Shown: positions 1 to 9,103, numbered from the stretch's first letter. The stretch is 64,000 nt of DNA from Agathobaculum hominis (GCF_014288055.1 NZ_JACOPK010000001.1:292120-356119), one strand, 5' to 3'. The notes: a model not told the origin generated them from the letters alone. Numbers and translations: made by a program.

Positions 1-389
1 TCCTTTAATTTGTAATCCGCAATTTTTAAATCTTGCTTAGCTTTATCACTGCTAATTTCTTTTTTTCGAATGCCAAGCATATTAAGAACATAAATTCGTT
101 CTTTTAACTTTACTCTGACAATAATACTCAATATAATTAGTATAAATCCTACCGCCATAAACACATACGTGTTACCGGTTTGCGGAATTTCTTTAGAGAA
201 AAGTACTGCTACTAAAGAGAGCATCAATTCTGCTATTGACGGAATTCCTGATAGAAGCAATGCTACACCTGTCTGCAACATCACATTTGAAATATCATTA
301 TCGCTCTTTTCCTTAAGTAACTGAACAATTCCAAGTACTGCTGTAATTGCTACCAATATTACTACTAAAACCGAATAACTCACGTTCAA
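1..389 (-). CDS. Membrane protein, partial (runs off left edge)
   Basis: The reading frame starts at a TTG codon (389-387) six bases after a clear AGGAGG and leaves the window, so about 129 residues are visible. They show hydrophobic segments near residues 4-25, 38-68 and 78-97, then a Lys/Glu-rich cytoplasmic-looking stretch. I do not recognise the family. It stands alone, divergent from the IS256 copy beside it, and nothing in the visible context gives a function. The TTG start rests on the ribosome site; the next in-frame GTG is two codons later. Confidence 0.5.
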   Translation of the reverse strand, partial: MNVSYSVLVVILVAITAVLGIVQLLKEKSDNDISNVMLQTGVALLLSGIPSIAELMLSLVAVLFSKEIPQTGNTYVFMAVGFILIILSIIVRVKLKERIYVLNMLGIRKKEISSDKAKQDLKIADYKLK

Positions 390-469
390 CTTACGCCTCC
401 TACTTCATCTGCTTTTCTTTTCATTTTACCTTCTTTCTGCAAATGACATGATTGATAGCATATAATTAA

Positions 470-1778
470 GTTCGCAAAAGCAAACAGAAAATAGACAAGC
501 CATTAAGGCTCCTGTAAAATGATAGTTGTCCCAAAAACATCAAGTAAAGGAGATACCCTAATGGCTCACAAAAAGAATACCACAAATCTGACAGAATTGC
601 TACTGCAATGTGTGACGCAGCCGGATCCGATGCTGAGTATGCTGGAATGGCTGTGCACAGAGCTCATGGAAGCCGAGGTGGATCAGCAGCTGGGAGCAGT
701 GAAAAGTCAGCGCACGGACGGAAGGAGCGGCTACCGCTGCGGCTATCGTCCCCGTCGTTTGGATACCCGCATGGGAACAATGTACCTCATGGTTCCCAAG
801 GTTCGGCAGGGCGGATATATTCCGTTCTTCGTCACGGAGCGCAAGCGCAGCGAAGCGATGCTCGTACAAGTGGTTCAGGAAGCCTTCGTGCAGGGCGTTT
901 CCACTCGAAAAATGGAGAAGCTGGCACAGAGTCTCGGCATTGAAAATTTGTCCAGAAGCCAGGTCAGCGAGATGACAAAAGGGCTGAATGAGCAGGTCGA
1001 GGAGTTCCGTAATCGCTCTCTTGCCGGTACGGCGTACCCGGTTCTGTGGGTGGATGCACTGTACGAAAAAGTTCGTGTAGATGGAAGAATTGTCAGCATG
1101 ACGGTACTTATCGTGTGCAGTGTGGATGAAAACGGCCATAGGAATATCATTGCCGTTGAACCTATGGTCGAAGAATCCAGGAGCACCTATGGAGTGCTGT
1201 TTCAGAATCTGAAGGATCGTGGTCTTTCCACGCCAAGACTTATCATTTCCGATGCTCACTCCGGACTGGTTTCGGCAATCCGCGAATCCTTTCCCGGCGC
1301 CTCATGGCAGCGCTGCAAGGTGCATTTCATGCGGAATATTCTGGCCTATGTGCCGCAGAAAGAGAAGAAATCCTTCGCCGCGGTACTCAAGGAAATCTGG
1401 CTTGCGCCCACGGCAGATATCGCCCGAAAACGGGCATATGATGTGATCGACACCTATGCCAAGCGCTTTCCCAAGGCAGTTCAGTGCCTTGAAGACGGAT
1501 TGGAAGATTCTCTGGCCTTCTATGCATTCCCCATGCTGGACGCGCGAAAAATCTCATCTTCCAACATGCTTGAGAGATTGAATCGTGAAATCCGGAGACG
1601 TACCAGCGTGGTTGGAATCTTTCCAAACGAAAGCTCTTACGTTCGCCTGGTGACAACGTATCTCATGGAATACGCCGAGGACTGATCTGTTTCCAGAGCC
1701 TACCTCAGCCAGGAATCCATTGCGGCTGCACTGACCACCGCAGCCTAACTTCATTTTTTCAGGAGCCTTTTTGCGAAC
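470..1778 (+). mobile_element. IS256-family insertion sequence with unequal ends
   Basis: The right end (1747-1778) is matched inverted on the left in two separated blocks: GTTCGCAAAA at 470-479 and AAGGCTCCTG plus flanking bases at 505-527. About 26 bases lie between the blocks on the left and none on the right. No 8-9 bp target duplication is visible (TATAATTA on the left, ATTACTTG on the right), so this copy has probably suffered rearrangement at one or both edges. It separates the membrane-protein gene from an IS66 remnant. Confidence 0.75.
561..1748 (+). pseudogene. IS256-family (mutator-type) transposase with premature TGA
   Basis: DDE transposase of the IS256/mutator group. The start at 561 is preceded by AAGGAG and opens with MAHKKN. 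Counting from there, likely catalytic residues are D165 (WVDALYEK), D231 (SDAHSG) and E338 (MLERLNRE), with the usual C-x2-H pair at C252/H255. The frame stops at TGA (1683-1685) after YAED, but the same frame continues SVSRAYLSQESI to a TAA at 1746-1748. The normal family ending has Trp after YAED, so a TGG to TGA change probably removed the last 21 residues. Activity is uncertain. Confidence 0.85.
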
Positions 1779-1855
1779 ATTACTTGACGCAGCCTACCTC
1801 TAACATAATTTCCGTTATTATTATACCACAAAACAGCTTGTTTTCCTACTGCTTA

Positions 1856-2209
1856 TTACAAAATTCTGTCCGGTTTTACTTCTTTTATGCTGGGCAGAAC
1901 GGTTTGTCCGGACATCAGCCATTCGAACTGTTCCTGCGTCATTTCCATGACTTCCTGTCTTGTGCGCGGCCATTGGTATTTACCGTCCAGAAGCCGTTTG
2001 TACAGCAGCAGAAAGCCATCGCCCTCCCACAAAAGGCACTTTATTTTGTCCGGCTTCCTGCCGCAGAACATAAACAGCACATCTTTTTGAAACGGATCTG
2101 CATTCAGTTCCCGCCGAATGACAGCCGCGAGTCCGTCTATACCCTGCCGCAGATCGGTATACCCGCAGGCGATGTATATCTTTTTGAACCCCGTAGCATT
2201 ATTCAGCAT
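1856..2209 (-). CDS. tnpB: IS66 family TnpB-like accessory protein (Orf2)
   Basis: A 117-residue protein typical of IS66 Orf2/TnpB, with the family pattern ACGYTDLRQGIDGL near the N-terminus and a conserved FMFCGRKPDKIKCLLWEGDGF core. It overlaps the end of the upstream tnpA remnant by 11 bases, the usual IS66 arrangement. The third gene, the DDE transposase tnpC, should follow at lower coordinates but is absent: only 78 bases separate this stop from the IS256 right end. TnpB itself looks intact but cannot mobilise alone. Confidence 0.85.
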   Translation of the reverse strand: MLNNATGFKKIYIACGYTDLRQGIDGLAAVIRRELNADPFQKDVLFMFCGRKPDKIKCLLWEGDGFLLLYKRLLDGKYQWPRTRQEVMEMTQEQFEWLMSGQTVLPSIKEVKPDRIL

Positions 2210-2537
2210 GAAACATGACCCTCAGAATTTGACGAAGCACATCCGGATCTGCATCCGAAATTTCCAGCGTTCCGGCGGATGTAGTTAATCGCAGCTGTGC
2301 GTGAGCGGATGCAGCTTCAGGCTTCAGTGGAATTTCTGCCAGGCAATCCGGCTGACCGCTTTCTAACATATTGCACGCCGCTCTGCGGTATTTCTACAGA
2401 TGGTAATAGTAGGAGTTTTCGGATATTTCGCGTTCTGTGCACCATGCCTTGACGGTCAACCCGCTTTCCTGACGTTCTTGAAAAATCCTCTTCCACTGCT
2501 GCATCTGATATTCCCGTTTCACTGCTTTGATTTCCAC
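2199..2537 (-). pseudogene. tnpA: IS66 TnpA (Orf1) with in-frame amber codon
   Basis: From a GTG at 2537 the frame reads VEIKAVKREYQMQQWKRI and a helix-turn-helix-like SGLTVKAWCTEREISENSYY, as in IS66 Orf1 proteins. It is broken by TAG at 2396-2394 after YYYHL, then continues KYRRAACNML to a TAA at 2201-2199 overlapping tnpB. The amber position would fit a Gln codon (CAG). With tnpC missing as well, the IS66 copy is dead. Confidence 0.75.
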
Positions 2538-2712
2538 GTTCAACAACTCCGCTTTTTCTGCTCGTAAAAACTGTGATCACAGTTTTTATGGGTACCTTTA
2601 TTCTTGCACAGTTCAGGTGTGCGCGGTAGGTATGGATGGTTGAGCGGGTACTTTTAGTCTTAATACGATTAACCGTGAAATCGGTGATATGATACTGCTG
2701 GATTGCTGGGAA

Positions 2713-2745
2713 CAGCCTGCGACATGAGATCGCAGGCTGCTTTTA
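2713..2745 (+). terminator. Intrinsic terminator-like hairpin
   Basis: A perfect 10-bp stem CAGCCTGCGA / TCGCAGGCTG with a 7-base loop, followed by CTTTTAC. A 25-codon frame stub ending in TGA at the stem base precedes it, probably the tail of a gene cut by the IS66 insertion. It points rightward toward the 3' end of the secreted-protein gene. Confidence 0.6.
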
Positions 2746-2767
2746 CATATTATTTATCCATGCAAGG

Positions 2768-3574
2768 TTATTGGGCATCTTCTACCTGAGCGGATTTCAC
2801 CTCATTTAGCATATTGAATGGATTGATTTCATGTTCATCAATTCCATTAATCGCGTTCAATGCAGACTGGAACGTTGGATAATTCTTTTCGCAAATGGCA
2901 TCAAAGGCATCTATATCCTGTGTAAATGTTGTAACATCTACCGAGGGTAGCACATTGCTTTCCTCAATCACAGATACTGCATCATCAGCAAAAATGGTAT
3001 CTAACGAGTCAATAGACTGCAATTTCCAAATGTTATTTTCTCGTATCATAGTTGCACTGACAGTATCTTGATTAATCGGTACAGCAATTTCAAATTGCTG
3101 TGATTCATTACTGCATATGCGTTTGTCGTAAACAACATATGTAGCATCTACAGTTGCTGTCAACTCATCAGCAGATATCTGAACTGAATGAAAACGATAG
3201 TCCAGGATACCGCTGGTAACAGTATAAATTACATCAGTTTGCGAGTCATCTAAATAAGTTTTATTCAGATCAATATAGCGTTCTCTGCAAACATTATCAG
3301 TGCTATAATATCGATTTACTTTTTCTTCATATTCTTTCTGAAGCTCAAGTCGATCGTTCTCGTTTAAGTCGGTGGCACGACCACTATCGGATGTGAAACA
3401 GCCCAATTCCATTTGAGTTTCTATTGCACCAATAAATGATGTTTGAATATCTTGGACTTGCTGCATCTGATTCTGCGCAGCAGACTGTGCCGAAAAGGCA
3501 CTCAAACCGCAACAGGCTATTCCAACGAGCAAGGCTCCACCACATCGCCTAATATAATGATACTTATGTTTCAT
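2768..3574 (-). CDS. Secreted protein of unknown function
   Basis: 268 residues from the ATG at 3574, which follows GAGGAG at good spacing; longer upstream frames lack a ribosome site. The N-terminus has basic residues and a hydrophobic core ending SAFSAQSA, a Sec signal, although VGIAC inside the core loosely resembles a lipobox. The mature part is acidic, with a DLNENDRLELQKEYEEKVNRYY helical stretch and then beta-rich sequence. I recognise no catalytic motif. It lies 10 bases downstream of the amidase gene, so the two are probably co-transcribed and exported together. Confidence 0.6.
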   Translation of the reverse strand: MKHKYHYIRRCGGALLVGIACCGLSAFSAQSAAQNQMQQVQDIQTSFIGAIETQMELGCFTSDSGRATDLNENDRLELQKEYEEKVNRYYSTDNVCRERYIDLNKTYLDDSQTDVIYTVTSGILDYRFHSVQISADELTATVDATYVVYDKRICSNESQQFEIAVPINQDTVSATMIRENNIWKLQSIDSLDTIFADDAVSVIEESNVLPSVDVTTFTQDIDAFDAICEKNYPTFQSALNAINGIDEHEINPFNMLNEVKSAQVEDAQ

Positions 3575-3584
3575 AATTTTCTCC

Positions 3585-4238
3585 TCATACATTGAGCGCA
3601 AATGCGTATATCGTAGTTGTTTTGGCATGGGCATTACGCTTGTCGGCATGCCAAATAGCATGTTTTCTAAAATAGCTGTGTTGGTTGATCAAATCACCTG
3701 TCACATTTCCATCCGCTGTATCCAAAGACTTCGCATTATCAACTACGAACAGTGCAGCGTGATTCATCTTCCCATCTGTATCCCAATCATAAAACAATAC
3801 TGTTTTCCCTGTATTATAAATTGTCAGGCTTGAATTATTATCTGCATATTTTTTGCCATATTGAGTATCTGTTTTTGCCCAACCGCCCAATTTGGTTGCA
3901 TTTTTGTTATCTTTCAAATAGTTTTTTAATCCATCTGCTAATGTCCATGCAGTGCTATCTTTGCGAGTAGTGCTAACCCCCGTGCCGGAAGTATAAAGTT
4001 TGCTATTCCAAATACTATCTTGTTGCATACCACCAGCATACAAACACTGAGAAACATAGTTGGTGCAGTCGCTATCACCATAATTATTATATCCTCCTGC
4101 GATTGGTGATCCATTTACCGTCAGGGCATATTTGTCAGAATAAGCAATCGCATCAACTCGACTATAAGCACCTGCACAATTGAATAATGCTGTTGTGATT
4201 ATAATTCCAGATAACGCTTTTTTTAACAGGTGTTTCAT
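3585..4238 (-). CDS. Secreted putative amidase (Amidase_6-type domain)
   Basis: 217 residues from the ATG at 4238 (GAGGAG upstream). A Sec signal (LLKKALSGIIITTALFNCAGAYS) precedes an amidase-domain pattern: AIAYSDKYAL, then GYNNYGDSDCTNYVSQCLYAGG with the likely catalytic Cys, and MNHAALFVVD carrying the likely catalytic His. Such domains hydrolyse peptide or amide bonds in the cell wall or host matrix; the substrate is unknown. It heads a two-gene unit with the secreted protein downstream. A TATAAT-like -10 lies at 4303-4298 but with a poor -35. Confidence 0.75.
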   Translation of the reverse strand: MKHLLKKALSGIIITTALFNCAGAYSRVDAIAYSDKYALTVNGSPIAGGYNNYGDSDCTNYVSQCLYAGGMQQDSIWNSKLYTSGTGVSTTRKDSTAWTLADGLKNYLKDNKNATKLGGWAKTDTQYGKKYADNNSSLTIYNTGKTVLFYDWDTDGKMNHAALFVVDNAKSLDTADGNVTGDLINQHSYFRKHAIWHADKRNAHAKTTTIYAFALNV

Positions 4239-4303
4239 AAAGTATTCTCCTCGATTATTTTTTCCCGACATTAGATCCATAATGCCATTGTAATCACATT
4301 ATA

Positions 4304-4636
4304 AAGTGAGTTTTAATAAGTCCGATGCACCGCTGATGCGGTGAGGTGTCCAGCCGTTCGGTTTTATGTGGACTTTTTAATGCACCATTGGACTCACCTA
4401 CCTTCCGTGCCTGTATCATGCCTTGATTGTATTGGAAATCATCGTCTTGCTTTCCGACAGCGAACCCTTACACGCCATTACCCACAGCAGATACACGGTA
4501 CGTCTTGCCGGACATCGCGGGATAACTTCTACTGATAGCCGTCTTACACTTATTCTAATCGTCAGACTGACTGCTTATGAAATCCGTTCTTTCCTATAAC
4601 TTTGCAGCATTATTCATATCAAACAAAGGTTTCAAG
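4304..4636. other. Intergenic stretch without a supported gene
   Basis: The only open frames here are short, lack ribosome sites, and are interrupted on both strands. On the minus strand around 4530-4430 there is a 36-codon open stretch (VIPRCPARRTVYLLW) that may be debris of an inactivated gene, but I cannot name it. Confidence 0.4.
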
Positions 4637-5887
4637 TCATTTGTACTCAGGAACATACAAATGATTATATTCTCTCGCCGCAAATTGATCGGTCATTCCT
4701 GCAATATGGTCACAAATCGTTCGGATAAAATTAGGATCCTTTCGCAGCATGTCCTCCTTTAAATTGGCTCTATTCATTTCCATGTCATTTCGTTTGCAGT
4801 ATTTTTCCAGCACATAATCCGGTAATTGTTTCGGATGTGTATAAAACGCTCGGAAAAGTTGCTTAATCAGGTATTCTGATTTTGCATCCGAAATGCTGAT
4901 TTGTTCAGAACAGATTACTCGATTGGTGATCAGCTCTTTATAAATCCTTTTACGGTTGTATTCGACTTCTTGTGACAGCATAATACATTTTTTATTGATA
5001 CAATTGTATAGCGACGAATAATCCGGCGAATACGAATCTATATACTCTTCAATCTTCGGGATCGCTGTTTTACATGCATCTTTAATAAAGTAGCCTACCA
5101 TACTCTTTATGACAAATGCACGTGTGTCGTATGCAGGTGTTTCCGTTTGTTCTTTCAGGTAAATTCCGTTTTCTTCAGTAATTTTTTCGATAAATGGATC
5201 TTGACGGATCATATCGAAAGAGATCAGTTTACTCCGTACGCCATCTTCAATATCATGTGTGCATTGCGCAATCTCGTCTGCCAGTGCAACAACCTGACCT
5301 TCGAAAGTGAAAGATTCCTTCTCTAAATTCATATTCTCGAAATGCCCCTTAGGGAATTCAACCAAAGCGCCTTCTGTTTTCAACGATGTATGCTTTAAGA
5401 TGCCCTCTCGCACTGCAAGAGTCAAATTTATACCTAAGTAATCATCACATCGGCTTTCAAGATCATCTACAACACGAAGAGATTGGAAGTTATGCTTAAA
5501 GCCTTCTTCTATCTTCACTTCTTCTAATCCTGCTCCGTACATAAGTATCTTATGCAGCGTTTTTTCTCCGACGTGACCGAATGGCGTATGTCCCAAATCA
5601 TGCCCTAAAGCTATTGCTTCTATAAGTTCGTCATTAAGTTCTAAAACTTTTCCGATAGAGCGCGCAATTTGGCTCACCTCAAGCGTATGGGTTAAGCGGT
5701 TCCGGAAATGGTCTCCCATATTGGCATTGAATATCTGCGTCTTGTGCATCATCCGACGAAAGGCTCGCGAATGCATAATTCGATCTCGATCTCGCTGGAA
5801 GGCATCCCGTTTGCAGATACTATCTTCCGGTGCTTCTTGATGCCTACGTTGATTGAGAAAACTGCTGTTATTAGGCGCGCCCTTCAT
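4637..5887 (-). CDS. dGTPase-like HD-domain triphosphohydrolase
   Basis: 416 residues from the ATG at 5887 (AAGGAGG upstream). The N-terminus RDAFQRDRDRIMHSRAFRRMMHKTQ is the signature of dGTPase family enzymes, followed by the metal-binding HD set: H67 (RLTHTLE), H96-D97 (LGHDLGHTPFGH) and a later Asp in ADEIAQCTHDIEDG. Family members cleave dNTPs to nucleoside and triphosphate; some bacterial dGTPases deplete dNTPs to block phage. The start overlaps the upstream gene by 17 bases, so translation is probably coupled. It could be housekeeping, but the pairing and mobile setting favour an accessory or defence role. Confidence 0.8.
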   Translation of the reverse strand: MKGAPNNSSFLNQRRHQEAPEDSICKRDAFQRDRDRIMHSRAFRRMMHKTQIFNANMGDHFRNRLTHTLEVSQIARSIGKVLELNDELIEAIALGHDLGHTPFGHVGEKTLHKILMYGAGLEEVKIEEGFKHNFQSLRVVDDLESRCDDYLGINLTLAVREGILKHTSLKTEGALVEFPKGHFENMNLEKESFTFEGQVVALADEIAQCTHDIEDGVRSKLISFDMIRQDPFIEKITEENGIYLKEQTETPAYDTRAFVIKSMVGYFIKDACKTAIPKIEEYIDSYSPDYSSLYNCINKKCIMLSQEVEYNRKRIYKELITNRVICSEQISISDAKSEYLIKQLFRAFYTHPKQLPDYVLEKYCKRNDMEMNRANLKEDMLRKDPNFIRTICDHIAGMTDQFAAREYNHLYVPEYK

Positions 5888-6575
5888 CGTGTTCCTCCTT
5901 TTCCTGCAAACCAAACTGATGATAGAAGTATCCCTTTTGATAGCGTCCGTACGTTTTCTTGCAATGACACCCTGAAGAGCACGTTCGAATCTTTAAGGGT
6001 ACTCTTATCTTATTTTCCTTCATACGTTCTTCTAAAGCTGCATATGCTTCTTCAAAGTAAGAGGTATCGTCAATTTTCGGATTATCTATTACTATTTTTT
6101 CCAGATATTCAAAAGAAAGTGGTTGGTACTGATGCCGAATAGTAATATGCTGTGAAAAATCATTCTTATCGAAGTAATTTAACAGTTCTGTTTTCTTCTG
6201 AAAGTACCTTTTTTCTTCTGCCAGGTCTGCTTCCCAATAAATAGGATTATCTTTTGTAATTTGCAGTTCCCCTTCGGATAATGTGTCGATTACATCAACA
6301 GAATATACAAAAGTTACCGGGCCATATTTATTGCGATCATTTCCCCGCTTATGAACATCAACCGAATCGAAGAAGATATCATAAAATACATCCACTTGCT
6401 GATCATCTTCATCAGACATCTGTGATGTCTGGAAAAGATCGTGGTCCTCGACATATCCTCGCGACAAAAGCCCACCATTTTCCAAGAAAGTACAAGCCGT
6501 TGCAACCGTATTTGCATGATACAAATGCTTTACCTCCTTTTCCTTTAAAATGCTTTTAATTTCTTCATTGGTCAT
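5871..6575 (-). CDS. Possible ADP-ribosyltransferase-like protein upstream of dGTPase
   Basis: 234 residues. The N-terminal KHLYHANTVATACTFLENGG then LLSRG resembles the NAD-binding start of DarT/DUF4433-like ADP-ribosyltransferases (Y-H then a hydrophobic helix and GLLS). The YGPVTFVYSVDVI segment would fit a core strand of the fold. The C-terminus has a Cys/His group (SSGCHCKKTYGRYQKGYFYHQFG) that could bind zinc. No macrodomain antitoxin is next to it; its partner is the dGTPase, overlapping by 17 bases. The assignment is a pattern-level guess. Only 45 bases separate it from the SLH gene upstream, so read-through from there is possible. Confidence 0.4.
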   Translation of the reverse strand: MTNEEIKSILKEKEVKHLYHANTVATACTFLENGGLLSRGYVEDHDLFQTSQMSDEDDQQVDVFYDIFFDSVDVHKRGNDRNKYGPVTFVYSVDVIDTLSEGELQITKDNPIYWEADLAEEKRYFQKKTELLNYFDKNDFSQHITIRHQYQPLSFEYLEKIVIDNPKIDDTSYFEEAYAALEERMKENKIRVPLKIRTCSSGCHCKKTYGRYQKGYFYHQFGLQEKEEHDEGRA

Positions 6576-6620
6576 ATATCTGCGCCTCCTTGGCTTATAT
6601 TTTCGAACACAGCTTTGAAA

Positions 6621-7853
6621 TCATTCCATCCGGAACAGCCGGTATGTGGTCATGATTGATTGTTCTCGTGTGTAAGGATCGCTCGGCGCAAAGCGATTGC
6701 TGCCGACGCCCTGCATGACCATAGCGCCGTCCTCTGTCTGCATGGCGCTGACCTCGGCCACGGCCGCTTTCGCCCATGTCGAAATACGATCTGCATCATT
6801 GAAAGGCGTGTGTTCGCGATTGGCACGGATGTCGAGAATACCCGCTGCACGAACCAGCATCGTGGCCGCCTGCTCGCGCGTAATATGGGCGTCCGGTGCA
6901 AATCTACCGTTTCCGACGCCGTTCACAATGCCAAGCGACGCACATGCCAAGACATCTGCATTATCCGTGTCCGTAAAACTGCTGTCCGTGCCGCCGCGAT
7001 AGACGATCAGCTGCTGAACAGTATTTCCGGTACGTTTCTGTGTGATTGCCGCAACCAGCTGACAGAATTCCTGTCGCGTGCATGGTTTTGTATATTGCCG
7101 CTGAAGCTCCTCAGGAACCAGTTCCGCCATGACCGCTTTCTCGACTTCGTCCGCAGCCCACGCGCTCATCTGACTGCGATTCGCCGCCGTTTGCGGTACT
7201 GCCGTCGTTTCCTCTCGCATATCGTAATATGCGGTTCGTCCACCCTTGCGGACAGCCAAGAGACCGGAAGCCGTCGAAATTTCGTCAAATTCTCCCGGGA
7301 GGAACACTTTTCCGTCATAGGGGCGCAGCGGTGTCCATGTCTGTCCGTTCATCGTGGCCGCCACGACAATTTCCGGCGGCGGCGCTTCGGCGCCCTCATA
7401 CTGTCCGGTCAGCAGTCGAACCGACTGATAACGACACGGCACGGTAAGCTGTCCTTTTTCTGCTGACCAGACGCCGTATAAACCATTCTGCACATTCTGC
7501 ACAACCATGTATCCGCCATCACTGATAAAACCGGCGGCGTGGAGTCCGCTGTCGGAAACGATGTTTCGACCGCTTGCGTTCCAGAGGAAAATCTCGCTGC
7601 CGTTTTTCGCGCAGTAATACGGAACCTGCGTGCTGTGAACGCCTGCCATGCCGTCCGCGCTGCCGATATACGTCAGTTCGTACAGATGATACGGTGTTTC
7701 GATGATATTTTTATCCGAGTACGGCTCGTAAAGCACATAATTTCCGTTTTCCTGCCGCTGAATATCACGGCCGTACCACGCTGCGCCCGCGCTCGACAAA
7801 CACAGGCTGAGTGCCAGGGCGGCCGAGAGTGCTCTGTGGACTATTTGTTTCAT
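6621..7853 (-). CDS. SLH-domain surface protein (short paralogue)
   Basis: 410 residues with a Sec signal (ALSAALALSLCLSSAGA) after AAGGTGG. The middle part has WG/KWG-like beta repeats. Three S-layer homology repeats fill the C-terminal third: a degenerate one near 250-285, then FTDTDNADVLACASLGIVNGVG and the TREQAATMLVRA signature, and a last one with WAKAAVAEVSAMQ and TREQS. SLH repeats bind pyruvylated secondary cell-wall polymer. It is divergent from the leaderless gene at 7,944. No convincing promoter is visible in the 90-bp gap for this strand; the nearest motif is at 9075-9047. Confidence 0.85.
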   Translation of the reverse strand: MKQIVHRALSAALALSLCLSSAGAAWYGRDIQRQENGNYVLYEPYSDKNIIETPYHLYELTYIGSADGMAGVHSTQVPYYCAKNGSEIFLWNASGRNIVSDSGLHAAGFISDGGYMVVQNVQNGLYGVWSAEKGQLTVPCRYQSVRLLTGQYEGAEAPPPEIVVAATMNGQTWTPLRPYDGKVFLPGEFDEISTASGLLAVRKGGRTAYYDMREETTAVPQTAANRSQMSAWAADEVEKAVMAELVPEELQRQYTKPCTRQEFCQLVAAITQKRTGNTVQQLIVYRGGTDSSFTDTDNADVLACASLGIVNGVGNGRFAPDAHITREQAATMLVRAAGILDIRANREHTPFNDADRISTWAKAAVAEVSAMQTEDGAMVMQGVGSNRFAPSDPYTREQSIMTTYRLFRME

Positions 7854-7874
7854 ATTAGTTCCACCTTTCTCCTG

Positions 7875-7904
7875 TTTACATAAGCGGAGTTATTTTCTCT
7901 TTTA
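7875..7904 (+). promoter_or_regulatory. Promoter motif TTTACA-N17-TCTTTTA (class 1)
   Basis: TTTACA at 7875-7880, 17 bases, TCTTTTA at 7898-7904, 40 bases before the start codon at 7944. Spacing and both boxes match those before the genes at 12227 and 40914 and the sigma gene at 41958. The TTTACA box is typical of promoters used by TcdR/BotR/UviA-type clostridial sigma factors. Confidence 0.75.
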
Positions 7905-7943
7905 TAGTTGTTCGCGAACAAAATTCATAAAGGAGAAATTCTT

Positions 7944-9023
7944 ATGTATGGTGTACAAACACTGACGATCAATAAGGTTAACAATTATGACGGCAGTACC
8001 ATTGATGGTGGTCTTATCTGGGGCGATGGTCCTGAAGGAATCAGCGCCGCTTTGCTGGATACCGCAGCATACGGTCGTGCACTGACAAATGTTAAGCTGA
8101 CTGCTGGCAAGACCTATGAGGCTGAATATTATCTGCATAATCGCACTGGCACTAATGTAATTATGGCTATCTGCGTTAAGAACACTTCGACTAGTCAGTC
8201 TGGCTCTGTCACGCTGCTGAAATCCGCCATGGTCAATGCAACGTCTGCAATCTATAAGCAGGGTATGATGGCCTCGTTTGAGAAAAGTTCTCTTAACCGT
8301 ACTCTCACGGTCAATCCTGCAACATCCGCTTACTCTGATCAGGGATGTACCGCACTCGTCAATACCGGTGTTCTTTCTAACAAGTACATCAGCAATGCTC
8401 GCGTGCGCTTCAAGGTGAATTCCGGCTCCGATTTACGTCTGAAAATCATCGTTGTGAAGTACCAGTCTGATTGGCTGAAGCGAGCAGGTTGGACCAATCT
8501 GGTCAATGCTTCCGATTTGAATCAGCAGAATCCATTGGCCGCAAGCGGTACCCCCTATAGCGCTTCGACTTCTTTCACCGGACTCTTCCCCAATGTTGCA
8601 CGCAATGTTACTGTTCCCAATCTCAACCCCTTCCGTCTTTGTTGGGGCGGATACAATAACATGGACGGCGATCCCGTTTCCGGTTCTATTACTGCCAATT
8701 CCACTCGTGTAATCGACTGCTATAACAGTGGCGAATTCGAAGATCCGACGAACACGCTTCCATTCAAACGCAATGGCAATAAGGGTAATTTCGGTGTTGT
8801 TTATGCAATCTATTGCTCCAACGCTAACGCAAATTATATTCGCATCAAGCCCACTCGTGCTCAGGAAGGTAGCTATACCGTCAAGATCAATGGTATTTGG
8901 CAGTCGGTTTCTGCGACCCAGTCTACGCCTGCTAAGTTAGCTCTAAGAGGCGGACATTCCATCTGGTTCGCGCTGACGGGTGGTAATACCGGTGATATTG
9001 AACTCCAGTTTACACAGGGTTGA
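7944..9023 (+). CDS. Leaderless protein of unknown function, class-1 promoter
   Basis: 359 residues from the ATG at 7944, which follows AAAGGAG. There is no signal peptide or membrane segment; the sequence is rich in Asn, Thr and Ser with alternating hydrophobics, as in beta-sandwich extracellular proteins. I recognise no domain. The C-terminal part (YTVKINGIWQSVSA, GHSIWFALTGGNTGDIELQF) could be a carbohydrate-binding-like sandwich, which is only a guess. Its promoter is the same type as that of the other leaderless proteins in this element, so it belongs to that set. Confidence 0.75.
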   Translation: MYGVQTLTINKVNNYDGSTIDGGLIWGDGPEGISAALLDTAAYGRALTNVKLTAGKTYEAEYYLHNRTGTNVIMAICVKNTSTSQSGSVTLLKSAMVNATSAIYKQGMMASFEKSSLNRTLTVNPATSAYSDQGCTALVNTGVLSNKYISNARVRFKVNSGSDLRLKIIVVKYQSDWLKRAGWTNLVNASDLNQQNPLAASGTPYSASTSFTGLFPNVARNVTVPNLNPFRLCWGGYNNMDGDPVSGSITANSTRVIDCYNSGEFEDPTNTLPFKRNGNKGNFGVVYAIYCSNANANYIRIKPTRAQEGSYTVKINGIWQSVSATQSTPAKLALRGGHSIWFALTGGNTGDIELQFTQG

Positions 9024-9046
9024 AATAATTTCTACTCCATATTATA

Positions 9047-9075
9047 TATAACAATCTTGTACTGTAATATGTGAC
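9047..9075 (-). promoter_or_regulatory. Promoter motif GTCACA-N17-GTTATA (class 2), antisense position
   Basis: GTCACA at 9075-9070, 17 bases, GTTATA at 9052-9047, reading leftward. It lies 24 bases beyond the stop of the plus-strand gene, so a transcript would run antisense through 9023-7944 and could then enter the SLH gene at 7853. Boxes and spacing match the motifs before 16709 and 39911 exactly. Confidence 0.55.
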
Positions 9076-9103
9076 ATTTCCCCTCAAATATTTTTTAACC
9101 ACG

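Noticed and set aside
4341..4535. Plus-strand 64-codon frame in the gap before the dGTPase gene
   Set aside because: Cys/His-rich by chance of base composition, no ribosome site; the surrounding region is interrupted in all frames.
2741..5075. Other TTTACA occurrences (near 2743 and 5068)
   Set aside because: They lack a TCTT-type box 17 bases downstream and do not lie upstream of gene starts.
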